A DNA stretch of 64,000 nt from Tubiluchus corallicola. Its lineage: Eukaryota; Priapulida; Priapulimorpha; Priapulimorphida; Tubiluchidae. Under the pieces are notes generated by a model. It searched no databases. It saw nothing but the letters and a program-made list of their open reading frames with translations, and was not told where the DNA came from. The stretch covers positions 329,501 through 393,500 of the forward strand of contig JAQGDQ010000113.1 in assembly GCA_030141605.1 (NCBI GenBank). The letters are read 5' to 3'. Below are positions 39,401 through 47,494 of this stretch, piece by piece. How positions within the stretch are numbered: the first letter of the stretch is position 1; every line of letters starts with the position of its first letter. The position numbers were made by a program, and so were the translations under genes.

Positions 39401-41648
39401 CAATGCTTCAGATGTGAAATATTTGAAACTGAACATAGATTTGAATAATGTGATTTTTAGCTCAGCGGAATCAGTCTTGTATGAGACACAAACGCACCCT
39501 AACATTAAGGGAGTTAATAATCAGGTAAACACAAAAACGACAGAAGATGTATAGGTTTTCTAATACAAGTATCCCTATTCAGTTGGCTTAATTTAGTTTT
39601 ACCATGTATTTTTAGCCAACTCTTCAAAGTTCAATTGCAGGTTAAGTTAGGTTTATTATTCACAATTAAATTAGTATATTCTAACTCACCGAAATGTCAT
39701 AAGCTGTTGCTTCATCCTCAATGTGAACTACAATCTCATGTGGCTTGTTTTCATTGACGTCCTTCACATCTCCTGTAGTATTCAGTTTTGTATTTGAATC
39801 GATATTTTCAGCCGAGACTTCAGCAATACTTTCGTTTTGTAGTCCAAACTTTACTGATGCCTTGGAACGAGTTCTTCTTCCTCCTCTCTTAGGCAGTTTT
39901 GGGGGAGTTGTCCGGCTGCGCCGGGGTTTCGTGACTACTGTGGCCGGCGGAGTGCTAAGGGATGTCGTGGAAACAGACATCAGCTTATTTGGGTGACTTT
40001 GACTATGTAGATTAGATCTTTGGGGTTCATCCTTTTCTGGCGAGCCGTCCTCGGCATTTCTGTAGCTCTTTACGGCAGATCCCATGAATCCGGCCGTTTC
40101 ATTTTGGTCTTCAACTTTGCTATGAAGAGTGGATTCTCCTTCATTGTGCCCAGCATTTTTCACACCAGATACAAGTAACATGGTCTCTTTTGTAATGTCT
40201 TCATTGTCAAGTTCTTCATTAAGTTTCTCAACATTCTCTTCACTGTCAACATGGATAGATTCAAAAGAATATGTTGCGGGATCTCGTTTACTAACAACTT
40301 CAGTTGATGGTTTCGGAGAATGTCGATTTCCTTTTTCCAAGTTGGGAGAATTTTCTTTCTTAGCTTCGTGCTTGCTGTTTTTAGGTACTACTACGTTGCT
40401 ACCAATCAGGTCAAAGCTGACATTCTCTTGCGAAGCATATTCGTTCTTATTGAACAAACTGTCCTCAATTTCGTAAGAATCACTTGGATTTAAGGCAAAA
40501 GTGTCGCTGACTGCACTGGCATCTTTGTTGCGGTTTCTGTTCACTGACACAATCCTACTCTGAATGTTGTCCTCACTCTTGACACCAGGACTTCTTTCCT
40601 GTCGTCCCAAGGAAAATGAATTTCTAGAGCTTTGTCGGGAAGCAGAAACAACTGGAAGTGTGGCAACTGCTCCGTCAGCACTGTCACGACCAGTGACTTC
40701 TGGGGACTTGGAGTGAACATACTCGCTTTGTTTTGGAGAGTTTGACTGTAAGATATCCGGTAACGTTGGTGTTGCATTAGAAGCACGTGAAGCACGACTG
40801 GTATTCCGGAAACTTTTGATGCTATTAACGTCGTCTTGTTTGAGCTGTCTAACTGAATCCATACTAACAATCGACATTGTTTCTCCATATTCAACCTTTG
40901 GTTCTACGACTTCCTTGCCTGGTTCATTAGATACTTTGCTTCTTCCGGAGACTTGGGATGTTTTGCTATTTTGGGAGATATTAGACGTTGTGCTTTGTCG
41001 TGAATTGTTTCCCGGTCCTAATTCTTCATCTACTGGGGGCGTCACAGACTTACGAGGCGCTTGTTGAGGTGAACCGAAATCTTTGCTCTGCCTGGATCTT
41101 TTACCGTCATGGTCTCCACTTCGATTTTCCATATTTCTTGCACTGTTTATAGAAATTTTACCACTTATCCGTGACACGCTAGGAGATTCATCAGTGGTAC
41201 CTTCTCTACTTATTGACTTATGTTGCAACGTGTTGCTCGCCTGGTCTCTATTGCTTTCCACAGAAACTTTTGATCGATTGGAATTCTTGGACTGACTACG
41301 TGAAGCTGTTGCTGTATTTGATTCACGGTCGCCATCCACTAGCCCTTTTATAGTATCATCAGCACTCATTTTTCTAACAGCATCAGACGTTGTTGACCTT
41401 CTGCCAGATGCTCTAGATTTACTGACTGGCGTCTCTAATTCAGTTTCTCTCGCAGCTGATTCCCTGCCATCAATAGACCTATGTGAGTTCATGCTGGCAT
41501 TTGATGGAGCTCTGGCACCACTTTCTTTACTCCTTACTGAAGCTCTTGACTCAGTCGATGATTTGACGCTAACTGTACGGGCGCCATTTCCTTTTCCCTC
41601 GTCACGAGCTGGGCTTATGGTCCTTGTACTGGTTCTGGAGAAGCTCAT
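19449..41648 (-). CDS. Large modular ankyrin-repeat and Dpy-30-motif protein, 24 exons, 1759 aa
   Basis: I do not recognise a named ortholog. Minus-strand exons: 41648-39690, 39229-39029, 38226-38125, 37863-37711, 37088-36918, 36682-36482, 35499-35392, 35196-35071, 33911-33711, 33147-33046, 32861-32685, 32272-32072, 30245-30144, 29856-29737, 29396-29306, 26274-26148, 25232-25027, 24792-24635, 24217-24146, 22936-22750, 22066-21927, 21403-21203, 21099-20992, 19514-19449. They sum to 5280 nt with consistent phases. Layout: Ser-rich N-terminus (1-653), ankyrin cassettes 1-4 (654-1268 with linkers), linker and basic segments (1269-1449), Dpy-30 motif (about 1460-1497), a partial ankyrin-like segment (1527-1588), cassette 5 (1636-1738) and a short tail. 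Ankyrin repeats bind proteins. Dpy-30 motifs dock into amphipathic-helix partners, often in axonemal or methyltransferase complexes. A scaffold role is inferred. Weakest points: the acceptors at 26274 and 25232 (chosen by phase) and the last exon. Confidence 0.82.
20992..22936 (-). CDS. Exons 20-23: degenerate ankyrin segment and cassette 5
   Basis: Exon 22936-22750 (62 codons plus 1 nt) starts like an ankyrin repeat (GQTELHRAAPLKV) and ends in phase 1. Exon 22066-21927 (46 codons) completes the split codon; its DALIKANWTVLTRLVQDGYD is also ankyrin-like. Exons A 21403-21203 (67 codons; GRCCLHTAVLYG) and B 21099-20992 (36 codons; RTPMHYAMAV) form the fifth cassette. Exon B lacks the DGG-H-x-YK block present in the other four. 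Confidence 0.8.
23637..24000. repeat. 66-bp minisatellite, about 5.5 near-identical copies
   Basis: A unit containing GCAGTGCTGCCCCTGTTGCG and CCAGCATCCAAGCCAATAAT repeats with very few substitutions. The unit length is a multiple of three and lacks stops in several frames, which creates long spurious open frames on both strands. It lies in the intron between exons 19 and 20 of the ankyrin gene. The near-identity points to recent expansion. Confidence 0.9.
24146..26274 (-). CDS. Exons 16-19: basic linker, acidic linker and Dpy-30 motif
   Basis: Exon 26274-26148 (Lys-rich), exon 25232-25027 (EDGEEIEQPSKN and a Lys/Pro-rich end), exon 24792-24635 and exon 24217-24146 (24 codons). The 24792-24635 exon carries a clear Dpy-30-type motif: YLTRVLG, then LAQLVDKRPRDPIDYLAKLL. 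The RP-x-DPI-x-YLA core is diagnostic of the family seen in DPY30, DYDC and radial-spoke proteins. Such motifs form an X-type four-helix bundle as dimers and capture amphipathic helices. Phases run 1-2-1-0-0. The 26274 acceptor (CATAG) was preferred over the CAG five bases later because only it keeps the frame from the previous exon. Confidence 0.78.
24428..24477. repeat. (TTTA)n microsatellite
   Basis: Pure tetranucleotide tract in an intron of the ankyrin gene. Confidence 0.95.
25515..25600 (-). repeat. Single arm of a hammerhead-like palindromic element
   Basis: On the minus strand a CTGATGA box (25577-25571) and a GAAA box (25556-25553) are separated by 14 nt. AGCTTCTGTAGAGAAATAAA and an ATTTTGAGACT end follow. 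The same ordered blocks occur in the palindromes at 41950-42100 and 42961-43110. Confidence 0.5.
25900..26115. repeat. Degenerate tandem repeat, unit about 60-90 bp
   Basis: About three diverged units containing AGTAGAAATTG(T/C)GAATA, then CAAGTAAATC and GGGTAAG. Intronic, just 3' of exon 16 of the ankyrin gene. Confidence 0.6.
27703..28650 (-). CDS. Methionine-free 315-codon exon: candidate alternative 3' exon or exon of a nested gene
   Basis: An open frame runs from an acceptor-like TTTAACAG (start 28650, codon TAT) to TAA at 27703-27705. It contains no ATG codon at all, so it cannot be an intronless gene as it stands. The protein starts YNDVRWFQNYSRSF, has a Cys/Trp-containing basic region (CQRIDTTCRNWYPF, NEWCKVNC), a moderately hydrophobic stretch (IPSISPRFIIDIVLY), an acidic middle and a very basic C-terminus (RRRKRLYKGKFWKGKHKTRKR). 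I recognise no domain. It lies on the same strand in the intron between exons 15 and 16 of the ankyrin gene. A phase-0 upstream exon (such as 29856-29737) would join in frame, whereas joining exon 15 would give an immediate stop. It could also belong to an unseen nested gene. Confidence 0.5.
   Translation of the reverse strand, partial: YNDVRWFQNYSRSFLRPLQWPFRLTIAEFSCHRRKQCKTSRRRERKLRSFTCQRIDTTCRNWYPFTVNEWCKVNCVTKKATNSATWPFYGRFDLRLLCGVDVLVDRDVIEIPSISPRFIIDIVLYTRQWFLDDDKDINSEIEESHYSTAAAKQDTSINVSRHTTCDTSGNDHTGNTESLKIINKPTNNDIFCEFASDISGLFEGEGKVKGAAIADVRLQNEKISDVNVNNDRGTKIGDDGFRFKCQNARKLDVFRYYTRDYEFLEDWASTRRRKRLYKGKFWKGKHKTRKRCSDLAFRRDIWQKTLVKQALSKEI
29306..32272 (-). CDS. Ankyrin cassette 4 and following linker exons (exons 12-15)
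   Basis: Exon A 32272-32072 (67 codons; STPLIMAVLCEQ) is separated by a 1.8-kb, LINE-bearing intron from exon B 30245-30144 (34 codons; RTALHYASGLRDGGHTYKVL). Linker 29856-29737 (40 codons; FGNTPEMYLNHH) and exon 29396-29306 (30 codons plus 1 nt) follow. The last exon is the first in the gene to leave phase 0; it ends in phase 1 with GTAAGA. Confidence 0.83.
30590..31820 (+). mobile_element. 5'-truncated LINE fragment (RT C-terminus and 3' UTR)
   Basis: Plus-strand remnant inside the intron between ankyrin exons 12 and 13. A frame from about 30640 reads like the thumb/C-terminal end of a CR1/L2-type reverse transcriptase (YPTNLNYLARQQRKLLRI). After a frameshift it continues to 31065 (VRNHQHHFTRF, LWKEIP, FKRYMKSLLL). 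The following 750 bp are non-coding with a short ATCT run and end in AATAAATAAACAATAAAC, a typical LINE 3' end. It is antisense to the host gene. A different subfamily from the LINE at 13.1-16.7 kb. Confidence 0.8.
32685..33911 (-). CDS. Ankyrin cassette 3 (exons 9-11)
   Basis: Exon A 33911-33711 (67 codons; KQLMDRKQLATARN, CPLHFAVM), exon B 33147-33046 (34 codons; ASLHYAAVLKDGGHIYKLL) and linker 32861-32685 (59 codons; starts NGRSPEFYLNN, later acidic). All phase 0. The linker start belongs to a recurring pattern G-x2-P-E-(F/M)-Y-L that follows exon B in several cassettes. Confidence 0.87.
33341..33448. repeat. (CAT)n/(CGT)n imperfect microsatellite
   Basis: Imperfect TCA/TCG triplet array in the intron between ankyrin exons 9 and 10. 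Confidence 0.9.
33985..34066. repeat. Perfect 38-bp inverted repeat with 6-nt loop
   Basis: Arms 33985-34022 and 34029-34066 are exact reverse complements (AATAATAAAAAG... and ...CTTTTTATTATT), with loop CAATAA. More AAT/ATT sequence follows to 34105. Intronic, just upstream (on the minus strand) of ankyrin cassette 3. Confidence 0.9.
35071..36682 (-). CDS. Ankyrin cassette 2 (exons 6-8)
   Basis: Exon A 36682-36482 (67 codons; GMTPLHVAV, AVNCRDK end), exon B 35499-35392 (36 codons; RTPLQYAAVLNDGGHVYKLL) and linker 35196-35071 (42 codons, very Lys/Glu-rich, probably helical). All phase 0. Exon A has the same length as in cassettes 1, 3, 4 and 5, and the core LxDRKxLA is kept. Confidence 0.87.
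36170..36460 (+). mobile_element. SINE-like repeat (family 2), diverged copy
   Basis: Shares ACTCATTACC and then CATTCACAGTCATAATC followed by ATTAATG with the copies at 53040-53125 and 54095-54280. A poorly preserved tRNA-like head may start near 36175. It lies immediately downstream (on the minus strand) of ankyrin exon 6. Confidence 0.5.
36918..39229 (-). CDS. Ankyrin cassette 1 (exons 2-5)
   Basis: Ankyrin exon A 39229-39029 (67 codons; GATPLHYAV) and ankyrin exon B 38226-38125 (34 codons; MTPLHYAGELRDGGHLYKVL) are followed by two linker exons. These are 37863-37711 (51 codons, starting SGHDAGFYLSQH) and 37088-36918 (57 codons, starting SGERR, Glu/Asp-rich). All junctions are phase 0. 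Donors in order: GTAGGA, GTTTGT, GTAAGT and GTATGG. Confidence 0.85.
39690..41648 (-). CDS. Exon 1 of the ankyrin/Dpy-30 gene: Ser-rich disordered N-terminus
   Basis: A single 653-codon exon from ATG 41648 to the donor TCG|GTGAGT at 39690. The protein is very rich in Ser, Arg, Lys, Asp and Asn, with short SR-type clusters (for example RSKESGARAPS and SRQSSRNSF). It has no hydrophobic segment and no recognisable globular domain, so it is probably disordered and a good phosphorylation substrate. A basic patch (RRSRTTPPKLPKRGGRRTR) lies near residues 578-596, before the acidic junction with the first ankyrin exon. Other frames across this exon are shadows. Confidence 0.85.
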
Positions 41649-41949
41649 TGTGGTCGTCAGTTTATCCTTTAATTAGGATGAGATTTGCTGTAGCCTAAAT
41701 CTGTTTATGTGGCAATTAACGCTGCAAAATTTCAAATAGTACTGAGTATTTGTTTGTATAACTATTCTACGCCAAGAGCCACAGTTGTCTCTTAGATATT
41801 TAAGTATTGACTACTAGTTGCAGCGTCATTGATTTGCTTTTAAAAGTATAAACATCGTGAAGGAGTTACAAATACATTCTTTAAAAAATATGAGATTTTT
41901 CTCCTGATACTGTCATCTTTAACAAAATGAGTAAAACCTTGAATGCGTG

Positions 41950-42100
41950 TTATTTATTTCAGAAGCTTTCGCCTTATCCGAGTCCATCAACTTGAAATGC
42001 TGCTGAATAGACTTATGTTACTAGCCTAATCGATAGCTAGCGAAAGTCTGATAAGGCCCGTTAGGACAAAAACGTCTGAAATAAATAATCAATTTTGAGA
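41950..42100. mobile_element. Diverged palindromic element with hammerhead-like arm sequences
   Basis: The left arm TTATTTATTTCAGAAGCTTT and the right arm, read in reverse, TTATTTATTTCAGACGTTTT face each other about 80 bp apart. The right arm reads CTGATAAGGCCC then GGACAAAAAC on the plus strand. The flank TTTTGAGACTATAAAGG is shared in type with the copies at 25.5 and 42.96 kb. Confidence 0.55.
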
Positions 42101-42960
42101 CTATAAAGGGGTTTATTCATGTTATTATATACGCTCTTATTTTATATTCTTAGTACAAAAACTATGTTCAACTGAAGTAAGCTTTGAATGAAAGCTTGTT
42201 TTCACGGTTTCACGAATGCCAATTAGTTGTTTTGTTAGGCCGCATATGTTTAAACTTTCTATTGTCTAATCATATTTTGTTTTCTTGAATAGGCCCAAAC
42301 AGTCAAAAGTTCGAGAATAAACATGGAACGAACTTACTGTTTTAACTGTGAAGTTAAATTATTGAATATATACATTCAGAATGTGTTGCTAGAATGGCAA
42401 TTTACTTGCTGCCTACTTGCTCACAAACAAAACCTTGTTGCCGCTAGAGTTGTAAATGGCCTAAGAAAAACTTCAAAATTATCTTTACAGAAAGAAGCCT
42501 CACTCTCACCAGCGAGCCATCATTGTTCTGATATTCAAGATACTTTTCAATTAGAAGGTATTGTAGAAATGTTATAAAAACTTACCATTAATTAGGAGCC
42601 CATTTACCAAAAGAGAGCAGGTGAAAGATATCCAAGCATCTATTTCAGGTACTTGCTGCACAAACGCTGGTTCATCTGTTGCTTGGCAGGAATCGTTACT
42701 GTTGCTTAGCATTAATAAACACTGAGATGCATAAAATAGATGCTGTCAGGTATATTGATTACACCAGGTGAAAAAATCAATGTGCACCTATTCTAGAACT
42801 ATGATAAATTAATTATCTTCTTGTGTCTACTTTTATACTTTGTAGGTTAATGCTCACCGCAGCTCATTCAAGAAAACTTGCACTGGCTTGAAAATAAGAT
42901 AGTGCTCTTCTGAGACTTGCCATGGTCACAACTGTAAAAGAGACAAACTGCCCACTTAAA

Positions 42961-43110
42961 AGTCTCAAAAATTTTATTTTTCACAGGAGCTTTCGTCCTT
43001 CACAGACTTCGTCAGCTGAAATGTTCTTGTACGGCTTGATGTTCTCCCGTACAAGTAGATTTCAGCTGACGAAGTCCGTGAAGGACAAAAGCTCCTGTGA
43101 AAAATAACAA
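42961..43110. mobile_element. Near-perfect 135-bp palindrome with hammerhead-like core in each arm
   Basis: Arms 42973-43020 and 43060-43107 are reverse complements with two mismatches over 48 nt. Inside them CTTGTACGG (43026) pairs with CCGTACAAG (43047). Read on the minus strand, the left arm holds CTGACGA (43015-43009), a stem-forming AGTC...GGAC and GAAA (42994-42991), the order found in hammerhead ribozymes. The right arm has the same with one change (AAAA for GAAA). Confidence 0.7.
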
Positions 43111-44261
43111 ATTCCACTATTTTAGCACCACCTTTTCTTGCTGACGGACAGCCTGACAGAAATTTGGGAAAACATTAACTAAAACTGTGTTTTTATTCGA
43201 CTTAACTTAACCCAGCAATTTTATACACTATCATTTTACACAAAACAAATAGGTTATATTCCAGTGTGGAGTTAAAAATTGTTCAGTTTTTCAAAATTAT
43301 GTTCAGTAACGCTACTGCGCAAGCTTTCTGGTTGGCAGGAATTTCATTTTTTGCACTTTGCAATTTCAGAATCAGCAGACAATTGCAAGAGGAAATACTC
43401 TAACTTAAAAAATTCTTCTTGAGATTTTGTATCACTTACGTGCTGTCCAATGTGCAAACAGAGTCTGCGTTAGCAGCAACACTTCCGTGATGTGCGTTAG
43501 GTGCAGTTATTTTGACGGTATAGGGCATTTGAAACAAGCTTTGATAACATTACGTACAGTTTGAAAAATAGTCAGAGTGTTCGTAGTACACCTTCCTCTA
43601 ATTAAGAAAAAGCATAAATTACTTTGTCTTACCAGTAAGATCAATAATGCGTTGTCATTGTTGTTGCTTTTGTTAATCAGTAGTGCACACTGGGAAGGTG
43701 ATACAATGACGCTTTAATTACTACTTGGCATGAACATTTTAAATTATTAAGAATTTTCTTTTCCAATTGTAAATAAGTCTTTCAAAAAAGGTAAGCATAA
43801 TGCTAAGTAATCTAACGTTGCATGGAAAGTTTTTAGGGATATACTTTCAGGTAGATTCACTTGAGGATGAATGTAGACTAGTAGGATGTTTGTAACATGA
43901 ACCTCAGCGTGTTACTAGAACTTCATTTTATACAGTTTTAACAGTCTGCTAGTTAATCTATTTTGATGTGTTATCAATTTTGCTTTATTTTTACATATTT
44001 TATACCAATTTTGTTATTCATGAAGCCACAAAACGCCGCTACTGCATCAACGTTTCTAGATTGAGAATATCCTAACAGTCAAAAGTGCAATAATCTTATC
44101 TACTCTGCTGCAAGTGTGAGCTAATTATTGGTGAATATGCACTATAAGCGTAACAGTTTGGTCACATAATAGCTTACGGTGTTGTTATAAACGCAAAAGA
44201 AAAAGCGTTAATTAAATTTACGGAATAAACCTGCAAAAAGGTAATGGGAAAATTTGGAATG

Positions 44262-44345
44262 CAGCCTGGATTTGAAATAGGGATCTTCTGCCTATATTGT
44301 AGACGCATCAGACCACTATAGGCTACCACATTCCCGAGCGGTTAA
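44262..44345 (-). mobile_element. tRNA-like SINE head
   Basis: Minus-strand GTGGTAGCCTATAGTGGTCT (A-box-like) followed about 40 nt later by TTTCAAATCC (B-box-like). The spacing fits a tRNA-derived pol III promoter. It is not a tRNA gene: no cloverleaf with paired acceptor stem is evident. Confidence 0.5.
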
Positions 44346-46473
44346 CGTAATCCAAAAGTTCATCCTAATACCTGGCTAGCCAAATACAGCATTTCCATGC
44401 TAGATCGGAGTACTGGAGTACTTATTACATTTCCCATCTTTGAAGTTTTGTATTTTAATTGTAGAAGCACATTATTAGTAACAGTCTTGCCATTAAAATT
44501 ATAATAATTAATAGCTTACAATTTTTTGTTTCAGATGCCAGCTCAATTTTACATTTAGTTTTCACTTTTAGTCATTACTTTTTATCTGTATCTTTAAAAA
44601 GAATTTCTCATTAGCACAAATTTCGTGCTGACATCTGTTAGCAGACGTTGTAGTTGTCACTTAATGTTTTGCTGTCTCTATGTTTTGTACAGAATTAGGC
44701 CACTTGGCTTCCTCAGTGTAATATAGTGGTTTCTTCACACTAGAGAGCAAGTTGGGCATTTAAACAGATTTCGAACATCTTACGTGAATAGATTTTTACT
44801 TTCACTGTTTTCAGCGACGTTTATTATTTCTGTGTATATTTGGATTAATACAGAGTAGAATTTTACATCTAAAGCACTGGTTCCAGGAATTTATTTTTTC
44901 AGTCTACAACACTTCCAAGAGTCTGATTAATCTGCCAATGTCGACTGTCAACTCTACCAAATGTGCTGCATCTCCAGCTTCGCGACAGTTTAACAAGCAT
45001 GCGCTGCCAGCGGCGTTGTACTGACTGGATTTTGCTTGTAGTTTATTAGTAAATCACAAGTAACTTTTCTAATGAGCAGCATAGGCTTGAAAGTCATAAA
45101 ACATGGTTTTTTTATTTGTTTGAAGTCACTTCAAGTAAAATCACTGGTAGAGGATGTTAAATCACTTCATTAGTTTATTTTGTATGCACGATTATTAAAC
45201 AAAAGACAAAAGTAACAAATTACGTCACCCATAAAGGGGCAATTGTCTTAATATAGCATTTTCATAAATGTATCAGTTGGTTGAAAATACAAAAATTATT
45301 AACATACAAAACAATTTGAAAGCAAAAGATTAATTTTTAGAAAACACAATTCAGTGTAAAGAAATTGTGCCATTTCAACTGTGCTCAGAAAGTCATTCAT
45401 TGCTTTTTTTGTAAAAGAAAATAGCTTTGTGCATTACTCATGATTGAACATAGGTGCTTTAACTATGAGCTAAGAAAAAAATTGCTAATAAAACACCCTG
45501 GATTATATTTCTGCTGGTACCACAATTCTTAATCAACCCACTAGTGGTTTTCCTCAAGATAAGTATTTACATTCACATATATCTATAAAAAGTTTCAACT
45601 TGAATTTAAGTACAAATTTGTGCATTTGTTCAGTCCAGTCATTGGAAATTTAACAAAATGTCTTTGTAGCCAAATTTTTTAAACCACTTGGTCAACTAAA
45701 CTAGGAAAAATCTGGCCAAAATTTTATTATACTGACAATTATCAATTATTTAGAAAACAAAGTCCTATTACATTATAATCTATGTACAGTTTTTCACTAG
45801 GGTTGCATGCATATTAGTTAACAAGAATTTAAATCAAAACTGTATATTACAAAATTTTAAGATACACTGACACTTAGCTTAGACTTACTCTAAGTTCACT
45901 AAACACGCATATTTAGGCTATCTTCTGTACTGTACAAGATAAATATAAATTAAAATTAATAATACAATGCTAACAAATAATCAGTACCTGCAATAATTTA
46001 CACCATTTACTAAACAATCAGGAGACTAGGGTCTGAAAATTCAATATTTTTCTATATACTAAAAACATAAATTAGTAAGCAGGGCTTAGTACATTTTATG
46101 TAGCTACATAGGCTGAGCTTAGTACATTTTTACGTAGCTGTATCACTGAAAAGTTCTTAACAAGAGATAATCACAAACATAATGATTCTTCCTGATGTCA
46201 ATGATGAAAAAAATGAATGTCTGGCGCTGAACACAGAAATTTCAGTTGCTACGGAAGTATGGTCCAACCAGATTCACCAATATTGGTAAAGGATCTACAC
46301 ATGTCCCAGATCAATCCTGACAAGGAAACAGTTCAAACTTGAAAGAAATTGACCTTCTTTAATCAATTAACACTAATAATATTGTTTTAATGATGCTTCC
46401 TTTAATTAAGATTTAAACATGCCACAGGAGTGAAACACTTGTTCTGTTTTCCAACAACAGTTTCCAACAGAAC

Positions 46474-47494
46474 TTAGACCTCAGTGCTGTCCGTTGTCAC
46501 ACTTTTTACATCCTGCTTCGAATCCGTCACGGCGAGTTGAGGAGGCGGCGCTGTGAGAGATGGACATGGGGAGAATCTGTCCTTCTCTTTCTTAGCAAAT
46601 ATTCCCCCAAATTTAAAAGACGGGTTAGGCGACTTTCCGGCAGCGTTCTGTTTACTGGTTTGTGGTGAGGAATCACGACTTATTGAACTGGTTGTAGACG
46701 ACTGCAAGAAAAGAAAATAATCATGAGAGACGCGTGACAATGAAATATTAATTTTGCTTTACATATATATCATAAATAAAAGAGTAACCAAAGTCTGATA
46801 CATTGAAAACACACTGCAATTATCAAGAAAAGGCAAAGATATATATATATTTCACAAAGCATTTATCAGTCAAATGAACCAACAGAACTGCATCTGACAC
46901 AATTGTTTTATTTTTTATTAAAACGCTGTTATTTTGTTGTTACTTTTTAAATTGGAGTATTTTTGTCGGTGACTACTCACCATCCCGCTATCCAGTGACC
47001 CCGCACTGCCTCTTCTCTTTAACTTTCCACCTAAAGTCAAACAAGAATATATTTAAACCAAACGATTAAAAAGAACAACTAATTCGCGTTTTGCTTAAAC
47101 TAACATCAATCTATGCAGTGAAGATTTCTTGTCTTGCTGATATTGCATGCTTGATGTATTCTGCACTCAAAAATGAATGACACGAAATATTAAACGTTTC
47201 TGCATTTGTTTAAGCAAATATTCAACAGCACATTTAATATATTTTCTGCTGAGCTACGAAACCATTATTACCTTGATCAGCAAGATCAAGTAAAGAGTTA
47301 GACAAAGCCGATCTCTTTAAGTGACCGCTGTCCACACTCAATCTGTCAGGAGCGCTGGCTCGAGATTCTAAAGATTCTCCATCTTCAACAACACCGGAAT
47401 CACGGCTGGACAGATAATCTTTGTTCCTGTTATTGCGTGACATTTTGTGCTTCTGGAGCTCATCGTCTATCCTTAATGACTCCATTTCGTCCAT
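46474..47494 (-). CDS. IQSEC: IQSEC C-terminal exons with PDZ-ligand end
   Basis: Exons 47494-47272, 47030-46981 (17 codons) and 46701-46474. The first contains [19 protein letters not shown] and the second [10 protein letters not shown], both conserved in the family. The last encodes a Ser/Pro-rich tail that ends T-D-S-T-E-V before TAA at 46474-46476, a class I PDZ ligand (S/T-x-V). Confidence 0.9.

Larger units (their letters stand above)
41649..46473. other. Intergenic region between the ankyrin and IQSEC genes
   Basis: AT-rich, with no supported gene. It should hold the promoter of the ankyrin gene (right of 41648) and the 3' untranslated region of the IQSEC gene (left of 46474). Two palindromic repeat elements and one SINE head are listed separately. 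An 84-codon plus-strand frame at 42323-42577 has no support. Confidence 0.5.

Noticed and set aside
42323-42577. Plus-strand 84-codon frame with an ATG
   Set aside because: No similarity, no regulatory context, and length expected by chance in 4.8 kb of intergenic DNA.
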